A DNA stretch of 64,000 nt from Clavaria fumosa (GCA_951802425.1 OX637799.1:2542001-2606000), one strand, 5' to 3'. Shown: positions 1 to 11,299, counted from the stretch's first letter. Notes: generated by a model not told the origin, from the letters alone. Program-made: numbers and translations.

Positions 1-1734
1 GGACCATGTCTACATAGATAATATATTCTTCAATGGGAGAAGTCTGGAGGATGTGTATGCTTGTCCTGACTCTACCATCAGTGATTCATCACTAAGGATA
101 ACCCTAGGATACATGTTACCAACTTTGCAAGTTATCCTATTGTCATCCATAAGGGTCAGGTGCTTGGAGTTGCTCACAATCCTAAGACTTGGCTAGTGGA
201 AACTTCCCATTGTAACTGTGAAGACATATTTAAAGCTGAGAGCTATGCTTCACTTGTCAGGAGTATCCATTCACACTCTCAAGTTTAGCATGGCTGCCTC
301 AGAGCTGCAGGACAAGGACCTTCTTCAGTACTCAGGGACTGAAGACCCATTAGCAGAGGACCCTCTAGAAGGAGGACCCAAAGGTTCTGAAACTCCACCA
401 GATCTTGTCAAGACTGGAGAGTTGTTAGAGGCAGTGGATATCTCTAAGGATCTCACTAAGGATCAGCAGAGGCTTTGCACAAAGTATTACTGACTAACCA
501 ACTTGCTTTTGGACTTGATGGAAGGTTGGGAAGTCATCCAGGAGAATTGGAGATTAAGCTGAGGCCTGAATCTAAAGAGATATCCCTACCACCCTTTGGT
601 TCATCTTCACCTGCTAAAAGAGAGGTTATGGATGAGCAAATTGACACTTGACTAAATAATGGAGTCATATCCCCTTCTAAGAGTCCATGGGGAGCTCCTG
701 CATTCATTGTCTATAGAAATGGAAAACCAAGGATGGTCATTGACTACAGGAGACTTAATGCTATCACTATCCCAGATGAATTTCCTTTGCCTAGGCAGGA
801 GGATATTCTCCAAGCATTAACTGGATGTCAATGGTTGTCTACCTTGGATGCACTTGCTGGATTCACTCAGATCACTATCAAGAAAGAGGACAGAGAGAAA
901 ACAGCATTTAGGACCCATAGAGGTCTTCACCATTTCAATAGAATGCCATTTGGACTCAGGAATGGTCCTAGTACCTTCCAGAGAGTGATGCAAGGTGTAC
1001 TTGCACCTTGGTATACATTGATGATATAGTGGTCTACTCTACTACCTTTGAAGATCACTTGAAGCACCTAGACCTTGCATTCAAGGCTATCATCAAGGGA
1101 AACATCATTCTGGCTCCAAGAAAATGTCACTTTGCCTTAGTTCAACTAGCTGAGCCAAAGACTGTTAGTGAACTACAGACCTTCTTAGGGATGATGGTGT
1201 ACAGTATTTCTCAGCCTATATCCCTTACTGTGCATGGATAGCTAGTCCTGTGTTTAAGCTTCTTAAGAAGGACCATACAGTAAGTGGGATTGAGGGTCTT
1301 TGCAACAAGAAGCCTTTGAACTGTGCAAACAAGTCCTTACTAATGCACCTGTTAGGGCCAATGCATTGCCTTATAGGCTGTACACTGATGCCTGTGACTA
1401 TGGCCTTGGGGCTATACTCCAACAGGTTCAGCCTATTAAGGTCAAGGACTTGAAAGGAACAAGGGTTTATGATAAGTTATGGAAGGCTTACCAGGGGAAC
1501 CCACTCATCAAGATTCTTGAGCTGATAACTTTGAAGACACTGTTGTCCACATAGAGAGAGTCATCAGTTATTGGTCAAGAATCCTGAAAACTGCTGAAAG
1601 GAATTACTCACCTATTGAAAGAGAAGCATTAGCCCTGAAGGGAGGACTAGTCAAGTTCCAGTGCTTCTTGGAGGAAGTGTAGTAACTGCCATAACAGATC
1701 ATGCAGCAGTCAAGATTATAGAGAGCCAGAATGT

Positions 1735-2448
1735 AAGTCATCACCATGCAAATGTAGGTGTCTCAGCATGTATTTCCCTTTTTTCCAGCAGCAAGATGGT
1801 TTGACCATGGCAAACTGCTCAGATATATGTGTGCTGTTGCCTCACTTTCCTGGAGTTCTGGGGCAGCTAAGTTTGCACTTGCAGCCTCAGTGAAAACATT
1901 TGGGCACAATTTGGAAAAGATGATGGCAACAAGTAAGGCAAGGTGGTGGAGAGGATTGTGAAGGTTGATTCTTTCATGGATATATGTGTAGGTGTCATGC
2001 ACATATTCTGAACTTGAGTCAGATTCCTTGAAATCAGGGAAGGCAAAGTCATCTGGGAGAATGTACTGATTCAGGTATTTCTGCAAATGTTGCATTTGAA
2101 TCTCCAAAGCAAGCCATGGGCCATTTGGATCCACATTGCACAGCTCATCTGCACTCTTCTCCATTGCTGCCACATTGGCCTCCAAGGGTCAAAGGCTTGT
2201 GCTTGACATTGGATTTTCAGAAACTTCTCCAAATGAAACCCAGGAAGCAATGTTGGGAGTAGTGGATGGTTGGCCATGAGTATTTAGCAGGTTAGCCCAT
2301 GGAAGGATGTGAATTCCAATGGTAAGGATGACATGTTTGAAGCATGTTGCAGCATGTATCCTCCCATTAGTGCCAAGATGTTGTGCATGCTGAAGCAACC
2401 TCTTGACTGCAAAGGGCAAAACATGCCCTTACTTGGAGCAGAACTTAT
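1735..2448. mobile_element. 714-bp insertion in RNase H of the older retrotransposon
   Basis: The RNase H frame breaks after ESQN at 1734 and resumes with VNRRLLSW at 2449. The 8-bp word CAGAATGT flanks the insert on both sides (1727-1734 and 2449-2456), which is a target-site duplication, and removing the insert plus one copy restores the reading frame. No convincing terminal inverted repeat is visible beyond a few bases (TAAGT against ACTTA). An 8-bp duplication would fit a hAT-type non-autonomous element, but this is inference. The minus strand carries a reading frame over almost the whole insert (2419 down to 1763) with one TGA. The edges also read as perfect splice sites, GTAAGT at the left and TATCAG at the right. 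Confidence 0.7.
1763..2419 (-). pseudogene. Unidentified reading frame inside the 714-bp insertion
   Basis: About 217 codons on the minus strand are open except for a single TGA near 2189-2191. In the context of the surrounding decay this looks like a former CGA. Visible stretches include GIHILPWANLLNTHGQ, VDPNGPWLALEIQMQ and EYVHDTYTYIHERINL. I do not recognise the family. It could be a fragment of a transposon-encoded protein or a captured host exon. It has no identifiable start, no clear domain and no functional partner nearby. Confidence 0.35.
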
Positions 2449-4419
2449 CAGAATGTCAATAGGAGGTTGCTCAGCTGGGGTACAGTGCTTTCATGTTACC
2501 CAAACCTCAGGATTGTACATAGGGCTGGTAGAGTTTACTCCAATGTAGATCCTATATCTAGGCTGAGGAGGGTTCCTTACCAACTAGGACCCTTCTCAGA
2601 CCCTACTCAGGAACTTCAACTCAAGGCTTCATCAGACAGGGATTGGAGGTCTGGTCAAGCCTCTGAAGTTGAAGATCCACTTCTCAATATGTATAAGGAG
2701 TTGGGTGAGAGATTTGAAGAGAAGCTTCTTAGAGTTGCTACCAAGTACATCAGCTCAGAAGAAGATTATGATGGTCAAGATCCTCTGACTTCAAAGGGTG
2801 TGGAGGTTCTCACCTCTGATGGACATGCTCTTGCAATGCCCTATCAAACTTCAAAATCTTACTCCTTCCTCATTGGCATTGACTCCAAGGAACTGGAGAA
2901 ATGGAGAGCTGGTTACTCTGAAGACTCCCACTTCTCTAGGATCTTTAAGTCAAAGAGGGCAGAACAAGATATATCTAACCCAGAGTACCCTCAGTACTAT
3001 GAACATACTGATGGGTTGGTATATTTTGAAGATTGGAATGGAAACAATAGCCTATGTGTACCACAAGGTCTCAGGCTGGAAATAATGGGAGAAGTGCATA
3101 ACTCCCTTTCTGAGACTGCTCATGGTGGATACTACAAGACTTATAACAGGATGACCTCCACCTGCTACTGGCCTAGAATGTCTAGAGATATTAAGAGGTA
3201 CACCTCTACTTGTGATATCTGCCAACAGACAAAATATAGAAGACATGGTTGTTGCAACCCATTCCCATACCCTCACAACCCTTTGAAGTAGTCACTATAG
3301 ACTTCATCCCTGAGCTACCAGAGTCTAATGGATATGACAGCATACTGGTCATAGTGGACAAGCTCACTAAGTATGCCATATTCATCCCCACTACCACTGT
3401 CAAGGAAGTAGAGACAAGACAGCCAAGCTGTTCTTCATCATGTCATTTCTCAGTATGGCATACCCAGACAGGTTATCTCTGACAGGGATACCAGATGGAA
3501 GGGAAGCTTCTGGGGAGAAGTTTGTAGACTCATGGGGATGAGCAGGTCTCTGAGACTCTAACTACTTCATATCACCCTCAGGCTGATGGACAGACTGAGA
3601 TTCTGAATCAAAGTCTAGAAGTAGCCTTAAAGACTTATGTTGGTCCTCAGAAAGATGACTGGAGTGGGCTCCTGGATGGACTAGCCTTGTCTTACAATAC
3701 TAGTCCACACACTGCTACAGGCTTCTCACCTGTCTACTTGCTCAGAGGATACCACCCTATCACTAGCTCTACCATCATGCACTCTCCTGGTTCCTTCACC
3801 AGATCAGTCAGTCAAGACTCACATTCTGTGGGGGAGATGTCTTCTAGTGCATTAGACCTACAAGCCAGTGATATGCTCACTTTAAGGCAGAGAGGAGTAG
3901 AGCCAAAGAAGCCTTGCTTCTAGGACAGGTGTTTCAGAAGAGAGCTTAATCAAGGAAGGCTTGCCTATGAGTTTGAGGAAGGAGATCTTACTCTGATCAA
4001 TCCTCACTTGCTTAAACTCTACAGGACTGAAAAAGGAAAGGGTCAGAAGTTGATAATGAAGTATGAAGGACCCTTTGAGATCATTCAGAAGATCAGTCCT
4101 AGACTTATAGGCTTAGGATGCCTGTCTCCTTAGAATACATCCTGTCATTAACATAGCTTGCCTGGAGAAGTACAATCTGTCTCCTAGAGAGCTAGGTACT
4201 AGGCCTACTAAACCTCTCAGAGGGAAGATTTTCAGGATCTGCCTGAGTATGAAGCTGAGAGGATAGTAGATGAGAGGATAGCAGATGAGAAACTCAGGAA
4301 GAGAGGGAATAAATGAATTAGGCTATTCAAAACAAGGTTTACTGGATATGGGCCTCAGGCAGACAAATGGCTGACAGCCAGACAACTCAAGAATGCACCA
4401 GAAGTCCTCAAGACATAGC

Positions 4420-5677
4420 AGGAGCAACCTAGCTCATCTAGGGATCACTGCTGAGCAAGGAGATGAGTCAGAGAGGTAGACAGATTGGCAGAGGACAAAC
4501 CTGGATGTTTCAGAGCAAGTTCCAGTCAGGAAGGATGGGTTCTGAGTCATTGGGCATCTACAGGATGAACAAGAGATGCCAAAAGGGTGTGCTAGGTATA
4601 TAAATATGGCCTTTGGGCCCAAGAATCTCCAGGAAATCATCCTATGGCTCAAGAATGCCCACTAAAACCACTGCCACTTACCTCTCACCTTCACTTCAAC
4701 CATGAGGTCCTCCTCACTACTTACCTCCAAACCTTCTTTCTTCACAGCCTTGACTCATCATTCCTGCACTACATCATCACCAATCCTGACTCCTATCTCA
4801 TTGGAGGACCCAAGAACTTGTATGGGACCAAACCAGGGCTTGCACAAGGGCTTTGGTACACTCTGCAGTGCCTGGGGCAGATCATTCTGTGTGCAACACA
4901 CAATTACATCCCTGGCATGTCAAAGGGGCCTCTCCCACACTGCATACCATTGGAGGCACTCCAGAAGATCCAGATGAACTTCCTGGCTGTTGTTATTAAA
5001 GGCAAACCTCTTCTGATGAACGTCCCTCAACCCCACCCATGAGGCCCTCCTTTTCAGACACAAGCAGTCCACATTCTATTCAGTCAAACCCAAGCACTGG
5101 TATGTTTTTATTATTATTTATATTTATGCTGAAATCTACCATGACAACTACCCACTTGTTACTGTGCAGCCTGTTGAAGGTTTTTGACTCTCCATTGGAA
5201 CCCTGCAGTGTGTTGGTCATCAGGGGGTGAAGTAGATTACAGAGACAATGTGCAGGAGTGCTAGGAAGGGAGAAGAGAGCTTGTGGAAATGGGAAGGATT
5301 CATAGAGCTTTATGATGTGCACCCCAGCACCTTTGGAATCTTTGCAGAATGAATTCTTGAAAAAGTTGGGCATATGAGGTGCCAATCACTTGTAGAAGAG
5401 ATGTTTGAAGGCCATGAAGATGATGAGGATGGATGCTGAGGGACCTGCCACTTCAAATCCAAGGTTATTGATGACTTGAGGTGGTTCCTGGTCAGTCACA
5501 CTACTGTATTTTCACTCCAGAATCAGCATTGGGCAAAATTGAAAGGAGGGACAAAGGAAGAGGATAAGCCAGCAGAGTTGGATGATCTAATTAGCTTCCT
5601 AGATCATCTAGGGCTCACAGATGTCATAGGAATCCCAGTAAAGATGTGGAATAATGATTGGAATGATTAAGTTGATG
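4420..5677. other. Decayed repeat-derived DNA between old pol and a candidate LTR
   Basis: This CpG-poor stretch follows the chromodomain-like stop. A TATA-like string (TATATAAATATGG) lies near 4600. Broken coding remnants on the plus strand follow: 4644-5042 (contains GPKNLYGTKPGLAQGLWYT) and 5476-5670 (contains LDDLISFLDHLGLTDVIG). They do not match a family I know. They may be a third reading frame of the old element or part of another nested element. No intact gene is present. Confidence 0.4.
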
Positions 5678-6177
5678 CAGGGGGGGAATGTTAGGGTAGC
5701 TGATAGTTTACAGTACCCAGCCCCTCAAGGAATGACTCAGCAGCTCATACATCTCTTAAAAATTCCTATTCACCCCTACTATCTGTGTAGAACTTGCCTA
5801 CTGCTATATGACTCAAGATATGGAAAATATCACTAAGACACAAAAGGAAGGCTCTACAGCAAGAATGGAAGGTCATATGAGTATGCAGTTTATTCCATCA
5901 AATTTCCCACCTTCTGAAACCCTTAAATCTTAAAAAGCAAAAGGAGAACATCAATACTCACTCCTGGAGCTTGAAATTACCATTACTGCTTGGGAGGGGC
6001 TTCCAATCTTAGTGTGATTGAAATAGTGGAGGGAGCAGGTTACCACAAGGGAAAGTGAGTACACAAGGTGTAGGGAGGTGCTAGGGGAAGCCATGTACCA
6101 AGTTTCAAAGGAAATGGATGGCTGGCAGGGGAGATATTCTCAGGCAGTTTGCAGGGTGCTGGTTTTGCAAGTACTGG
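5678..6177 (+). repeat. Candidate polypurine tract and degraded 3' LTR
   Basis: GCAGGGGGGGAA at 5678-5688 is directly followed by TGTTAGGGTAGC at 5689, the usual arrangement of a polypurine tract abutting the TG start of a 3' LTR. The younger element at 14829-14850 has the same arrangement and also starts TGTTAGG. No partner 5' LTR is present in the window, and the 3' end of this LTR could not be placed. It probably belongs to the old element to its left. Confidence 0.4.
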
Positions 6178-6182
6178 CATTG
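6178..6182. repeat. Target-site duplication, left copy (CATTG)
   Basis: CATTG immediately precedes the 5' LTR and is repeated directly after the 3' LTR at 15131-15135. A 5-bp duplication is normal for Ty3/gypsy integration. It fixes both outer ends of the retrotransposon. Confidence 0.9.
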
Positions 6183-6471
6183 TGTTAGGATCGCTTATGT
6201 AAGCCATCCCAAAGTGCAGTTGTGGAGAAACTGGAGAGGGTTGTTGGAAGGTCACATGACCTGTGGCTGTGGTCAGATTACATAATTGTAAGATCACATG
6301 ACCTGGGCCTGGGCGCATCACGTGATCCGAGGGTCCGAGCGTGGGAAAGTCGGCAAGTCCCGAGGCTCTCACTATATATACTGCATCCTTTCCATTTTTG
6401 TACTCTTTTCCCCTTATCTTAGTATTGTCGTCATGACCTTACGCTTAAGTTGTGTGAGACCCAGTCTGATA
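6183..6471 (+). repeat. 5' LTR (289 bp)
   Basis: It starts TGTTAGGATCG and ends CCCAGTCTGATA. It aligns without gaps to 14842-15130 with five substitutions, three of them at CpG positions. The right boundary is set by the 3' copy, where CATTG follows directly. The end is TG...TA rather than the more common TG...CA. Confidence 0.93.
6372..6380 (+). promoter_or_regulatory. TATA box in the 5' LTR
   Basis: CTATATATA lies about 40 bp upstream of the 11-nt segment (6416-6426) that would have to be the first bases of the transcript under self-priming. The same box is present in the 3' LTR at 15031-15039. Confidence 0.6.
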
Positions 6472-6472
6472 T

Positions 6473-6483
6473 AATACTAAGAT
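6473..6483 (+). other. Self-priming primer-binding site
   Basis: AATACTAAGAT, two bases after the LTR, is the exact reverse complement of ATCTTAGTATT at 6416-6426 inside the LTR. One extra G-U pair and one A-U pair can extend the duplex on the LTR-proximal side. In Tf1-type elements the first 11 bases of the mRNA fold back, pair with this site and are cleaved to prime minus-strand synthesis. The match in length and position to that arrangement is seen directly; the mechanism here is inferred. Confidence 0.8.
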
Positions 6484-7040
6484 CCGCCTGTCCGCCCTAG
6501 CCCCGTGTCCTAACCCGGCTAGCCTGGACCCTTAATTTCAAACTGTGACACGTTGTCACAGCTCAGCCCCTATCATCCTCTTCTCCTTTACCCTGCCCGC
6601 GGTGTGTAACAGAACCGCGCGAAATTTTTACTGTGTGTAGATACATGTGACCAGACCAGGAGGAAGTCAACTGTGACCCTCCCCAAGTGATACCGAGTGC
6701 CCAAGGCCTGGAACTTTGTTTTACAGCTATGTACCAGTGAATTGTGTAGTGTACAGGGCAAGGAAAGGCCCCTACATAGTCTTTCTGCAGTTTCCTGGTC
6801 CAGTGGACAGGGCCCTTGCTCTGTGACCATTGTCAGAAGGGCACACGGGCAACTCATTAGGAGTTGTGGAGCGACCACCTGGGACACCATTTGGGCCCCA
6901 CGCTACCAATAATTTCATAGAATAAGAGTTCTATAGGTACATAAGTACACAGAAGAGCAGCCTAAGAGGACAGGACTGTTAAGAGATCGAAGAAATCCTG
7001 AGTGCCGAAGGCCCGGAATTTTATTTTACAGTGCTACAGA

Positions 7041-7898
7041 ATGCTGGACCTAGCTGTTGCCCCCTTTGATGGGCAGAAAAGGAACTTCCATACGTTCCTC
7101 CGATCCCTTCACCTCCTGTTTATGGCAAACCCGACTGTCTATGCTGTGGACCTGGTGAAGGTCCTTTTTGCTCTGAGCAAAATTACTGGAGAAGGATTTG
7201 CTGCAGAGTGGGCGAATATGAAGGTGGAAGAGATCCTGGGTAGTGGCGAGGCCAGAACCTGGGCAGAGTTTGTGGAGGAGATGAAGTGTGCATTTGATGA
7301 CCCGAATGACCATGCAACTGCCCTTGCTGATATTGCAGGGCTGAAACAGGGTGCCATGACAGCACCAGAGTTCTTCACGAAATTCGAGACGGTGTTCCAA
7401 CGGGCGAAGTTGAGTACAGAGAAGGACTCAGGAATCCTAGTCCATTGGCTGGAGTTGAACCTGAGTAGGAGGTTGGTGGAGAGAATCTATGGTGTCTCCC
7501 CGATGCCAGAGACATATGGAGAATGGAAGGTGCTGGCTGAGAGGCTTGATGCCCAGCAAAGGCGACTGGATGGGATACTCACGGAATGGACACCGCGACC
7601 CACCGCAACCCTACCACAACCCGCCGCGACCCTACTGCGACCTGCCGTGACTGTTTCGCGACCTCTTGTGACCCCTCTGCTGTGTACTCCAGATGTGGCC
7701 ATGGCCCGAGGATGGGCCCCTGCTGATGAGAGATGTTGTTTCCGATGCCACCAGACTGGCCACGCTGTCCGTTTCTGCCCCCTGCCTGATACAGTACGTG
7801 TCTGCAGGTCCCAAGGGCCCAAACCCGGGCAGCACCATGTGCCCCCCAAATGGCGGAGGGATATGAGAAAGAGATTGCATGGCTCTGAGCCTGCATAG
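7041..7898 (+). CDS. gag: Gag (capsid and nucleocapsid) of the younger Ty3/gypsy element
   Basis: Structural protein that would form the virus-like particle and bind the element RNA. The frame reads MLDLAVAPFDG then FHTFLRSL and the retrotransposon-gag-like region TWAEFVEEMKCAFDDPNDHA, and ends with a CCHC zinc knuckle, CFRCHQTGHAVRFC, near residues 235-248. An in-frame ATG at 7002 would add 13 residues; 7041 is preferred because the added residues duplicate a leader repeat. Length of about 285 residues is normal. The stop is TAG at 7896. pol follows in another frame after a gap of about 70 bp, so pol expression would need frameshifting, reinitiation or splicing. The frame is intact. Confidence 0.85.
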   Translation: MLDLAVAPFDGQKRNFHTFLRSLHLLFMANPTVYAVDLVKVLFALSKITGEGFAAEWANMKVEEILGSGEARTWAEFVEEMKCAFDDPNDHATALADIAGLKQGAMTAPEFFTKFETVFQRAKLSTEKDSGILVHWLELNLSRRLVERIYGVSPMPETYGEWKVLAERLDAQQRRLDGILTEWTPRPTATLPQPAATLLRPAVTVSRPLVTPLLCTPDVAMARGWAPADERCCFRCHQTGHAVRFCPLPDTVRVCRSQGPKPGQHHVPPKWRRDMRKRLHGSEPA

Positions 7899-7966
7899 AG
7901 CTGTGTGAGAGAGAGAGGAGGACTCCCACAGAGGAGAAGAAGTGTGCCAGCCCCCTTTCCGTCCCT

Positions 7967-10900
7967 GTGCCTGCTGCAAGTGTACCCCGATATACTATCT
8001 TGCAGTGGAGACATACCCGAATTGGGGCTGAGGTGAAGGAGGAAGTGAGACTGGCAGAGCGCCTAACCAGAGTGCGGCCAGAAGTGCGGAAACATGTGCC
8101 ACAAGAGCTAGCCATCCAGGTGCACTTGGAGGCTTTCAGCACTGGCAAAGGGACCACAATGAAGGCCCTTGTTGACTCAGGGTGCACCAACTGCTTCATG
8201 GATTTGGAGTGGGCGAAAGGAGTGGGACTGGAGCCATCTCTCCTGCTGAACCCAATCACCATGTATAATGTGGATGGGACACAGAACAGGAATGGAAAGG
8301 TCTGGTATGGGATAGAGGTGCTGGTGAGAGTTGGTGACCACCAGGAGTGGATCCACTTTCTGCTGGGAAAGACCCAGTCCCACAAGGTCATCCTTGGGCA
8401 TGACTGGCTCAAGCGGCATAACCTGGATATTGACTGGCAGAAGGCAGAGCTGAGCCTTACCCGCTGCCCCCCACAGTGTTCCCCATCCCCTCGAGCCCCT
8501 GCACCCCTGAAAACGAGTACCCTCACATCCATGAGTATTCTGGACACCCGTTTTCCCAACTCTGGCCCTACCCCCGATTGGCCCAGCCACTACCCTTTGG
8601 TGTTTAGTGAAGCGAAGTGGGATGAACTTCCCCGCTCCCAACCAGACTTCGATATTAAGATTGAGTTCAAAAAGGACCCTGAGCACCTCTCTTCCAAGCT
8701 GTATTCTTTGACACAGCAGGAGATGGTGGAGATGAACCGTTGGGTGGATGAGCAGCTTGCTTCTGGATGAATCCGGCCCTCGAAATCCCCGTATGCCAGC
8801 CCCTTCTTCTTCAAACATGAGAAGGACAAGCTGCGGCCAATCATCGACTACTCGAGGCTGAATGCACACCTGATCAAGGACAAGTACCCCCTCCCCCGCA
8901 TCCGAGACACAGTGGATGTGCTTAAAGGAGCGTCGATCTACTCTAAGATTGATGCAAAGGGAGGTTTCCCATCTATGCAGGTCTGGCCCAAGCACCAGCA
9001 CCGCTGCGCCTTCCTGACACCCCGTGGACTCTTCGAACCAGCTGTCATGTGGTTTGGACTGCAGAATGCCCCTGCTACCTTCCAACGCTTCATGAATCAT
9101 GTGTTGAGGGAGGAGATTGCAGGAGGACATGTGAGGGCCTATGTGGATGATGTCATTGTGTTTGCAGAGGACTTGGCTACACACCGGTACTGGATGGATC
9201 GGGTCTTGAGGAAGTTTGGAGAGAATGGGTTGTGTCTCAAACTCAGTAAATGTGAGTTTGAGAAGAGTGAGATCATCTTCCTGGGGATGAAGATCTCCCA
9301 CAACAGACTAGAGCATGATCCGGCCAAGGGTGCGGCAGTCCGAGATTGGCTGCGTCCTAAGAATGTGAAGGATGTCCAGAGGTTCAATGGGATGCTGAAC
9401 TACCTCCGCCGGCACATCCCGAATCTTTCTGCCTGGGCAAAGCCACTCTTCTGGCTGACTAGGAATGTTCCATGGAAATGGGAGGAGGAGGAGGAAGCAG
9501 CCTTCCGAGATCTCCGCCAGGCACTCGTATCAGCCCCAGTCTTGGCTCTGCCTCAGGACAAAGGGAGATGGAAGGTAGAGACAGATGCAAGCAACCTGGC
9601 AACTGGTGGAGTGCTCTCGCAGCAGCAGACGGATGGAACCTGGAGAGTTGTTGACTATATCTCCAAGGCCCTCACTGCAGCTGAGAAGAACTACGATGTG
9701 TACGACAAGGAGTTCTTGGCTGTGATTCGGGCACTTCGTGAGTGGCGAGCATACCTCATTGGAGCAGAGGAGACGATCGAGATCTGGACGGACCATGCAA
9801 ACCTCCAGTACTTCCAGAAGCCCCAGAAGTTGAAGCCGAGGCAGGTTCGTTGGGTTGGAGAGCTCCAGTGCTTTGACTTTGAGATAAAGTATCGCACTGG
9901 CAAGTCAAATACAAAGGCAGATGCACTCTCCCGGAGACCGGACTATGGAGAGATGGTGGAGGAGGATGCACTGGTGCAGGTTTTCCCAGAAACAGAAGTC
10001 CGTGTGTCATTCACATTGGAAATGGAGATGCTACTCCAGAAAAATAGCACGGTACACATACAGAAGCCGGAGGAGCTTGATGATGAGTGGACACAAGATC
10101 GTGCTGGACTCTGGCGAAAGGGGATAGTCACTTGGGTCCCCCTAGGAGCTCGTGAGGCCATTCTCGAGTTTGAGCATGACCTCCCCGCTGCTGGACACCC
10201 TGGGCCCCGGAAGTTGAGAGCAGCACTAGTGAAGGGTTATTGGTGGCTGGACATGGTAAAAGATGCGGATCGGTATGCCCAGGGGTGTGAGACATGCCAG
10301 CGGACAAAGCCCGACCGTACCAAGCGTGCTGCCCCACTGCACCCCCATCTGGTGCCCAATGGTCCCTGGTCGGTGATCTCATGGGACATAGTCAGTCCCC
10401 TCCCCCTCTCCTGTGGACATAATGCCATCCTTGTTATTGTCGACACTGCTCGAAGCGATCGGGCTCGACCTCACAGGACTTGGAGTGGTGCGTCTCCTCC
10501 AGGATCGAGTGTTTCGTGACCATGGAGTCCCTCACAAGGTTGTGAGTGACTGGGGGTCCCAGTTCGTGTCCTGCTTCATGAAGGAGTTCTACTCCATGAT
10601 CCAGGTAAAGGCAAATCCAAGTACTGCCTTTCATCCACAGACTGATGGACAGACGGAATGGGCGAACCAGGAGATGGAGATCTATCTCCGGGCTTACGTG
10701 GACCATCTCCAGGATGACTGGGCTGAATGGTTGTCCACTGCGGAGTTTGCTCTTAATAATCGTGAGCACTCAGCGACAGGACAGACACCTTTCTTCCTTG
10801 ATTATGGACAACACCCATGGAATGGGGGGCTCCAGCCACCTTCTGAGGTGAACCCGGCGGCAGACGAGTGGATGGCTAAGCTCACGGAGTCCCGAAGAGC

Positions 10901-11247
10901 AGCCAAGGAGGCAATGGAGAAAGTGGTGGCAGCGATGAAGAAGAGCTACGATAAGGGGAAACACCCAAGTCAGGAGTACTCTGAGGGAGATCTGGTCTGG
11001 CTGGATACTAGAAACTTGAAGATGGACCGGCCCTGTAAAAAGCTTGACAACAAGAGAGCAGGCCCCTTTGCAGTTGAGGAGAAGGTGGGACCTGCTGGGT
11101 ATCGCCTCAAGCTCCCTCGGGCCTGGCGCATCCATCGGGTCTTCAATGAGTTGCTGTTGACACCATACCACCCCCCTTCCTTCCCTTCTCAGAACCTGCC
11201 TCCCCCTCCGCCCCCTACGATTGATGATGACCACCTGGAGTATGATG
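7967..11247 (+). pseudogene. pol: Pol of the younger Ty3/gypsy element, upstream part
   Basis: Order of domains: aspartic protease with the motif LVDSGCTNCFMD (about 8168-8203), reverse transcriptase with LRPIIDYSRLN and the box YVDD (about 9140), RNase H with VETDASN and WTDHANLQYF (9577-9810), integrase zinc finger with HPGPRKLRAAL and CETCQRTK (10197-10310), and integrase core with WDIVSP, VSDWGSQF and TDGQTEWANQE. Breaks: TGA at 8768-8770 (context suggests a former CGA), and a shift of frame with missing sequence at about 10440-10490 between the first and second catalytic parts of integrase. The reading frame then runs into the hAT element at 11248. The last domain continues at 14632. The protein is not functional as it stands. 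Confidence 0.93.
11240..11247. repeat. hAT target-site duplication, left copy (GTATGATG)
   Basis: GTATGATG here and at 14632-14639 flank the hAT element. Eight base pairs is the diagnostic length for hAT transposons. Confidence 0.92.
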
Positions 11248-11299
11248 TAAGGCATAACTCGGATACAGGTAGACCTGTGGATAAATCAGGTAATACTCG

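Larger units (their letters stand above)
1..4419 (+). mobile_element. Decayed Ty3/gypsy retrotransposon, pol region
   Basis: This is the pol part of an LTR retrotransposon that enters from the left edge. Readable pieces in order are a short stretch before reverse transcriptase (218-493), the RT core with VIDYRRLN and FGLRNGPSTFQR (733-1020), the catalytic box YIDD in a shifted frame (about 1011), RNase H pieces (1300-1735 and 2455-2570), an integrase zinc-binding region with CDICQQTK (about 3210-3235), integrase core pieces including DFIPELPESNGYDS and YHPQADGQTE (3250-3770), and a chromodomain-like tail ending at a TAG near 4417. Many stops and frameshifts separate the pieces, so it is dead. 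CpG is almost absent, unlike the younger element at 6183-15130. It is interrupted by the insertion at 1735-2448. It belongs to a different family from the younger element, judged by its protein sequence. gag and the 5' LTR lie outside the window. Confidence 0.88.

Noticed and set aside
1..6177. Repeat-induced point mutation of the Neurospora type (CpA to TpA)
   Set aside because: The depleted dinucleotide is CpG and the nonsense changes are CGA to TGA, which fits decay of methylated CpG better. No count was run.
6472..6560. Reading the 5' LTR as extending to the TGTGACA...TGTCACA palindrome near 6544-6560
   Set aside because: The 3' copy ends at 15130 and is followed directly by the CATTG duplication, so the LTR ends at 6471. 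The palindrome is part of the leader.
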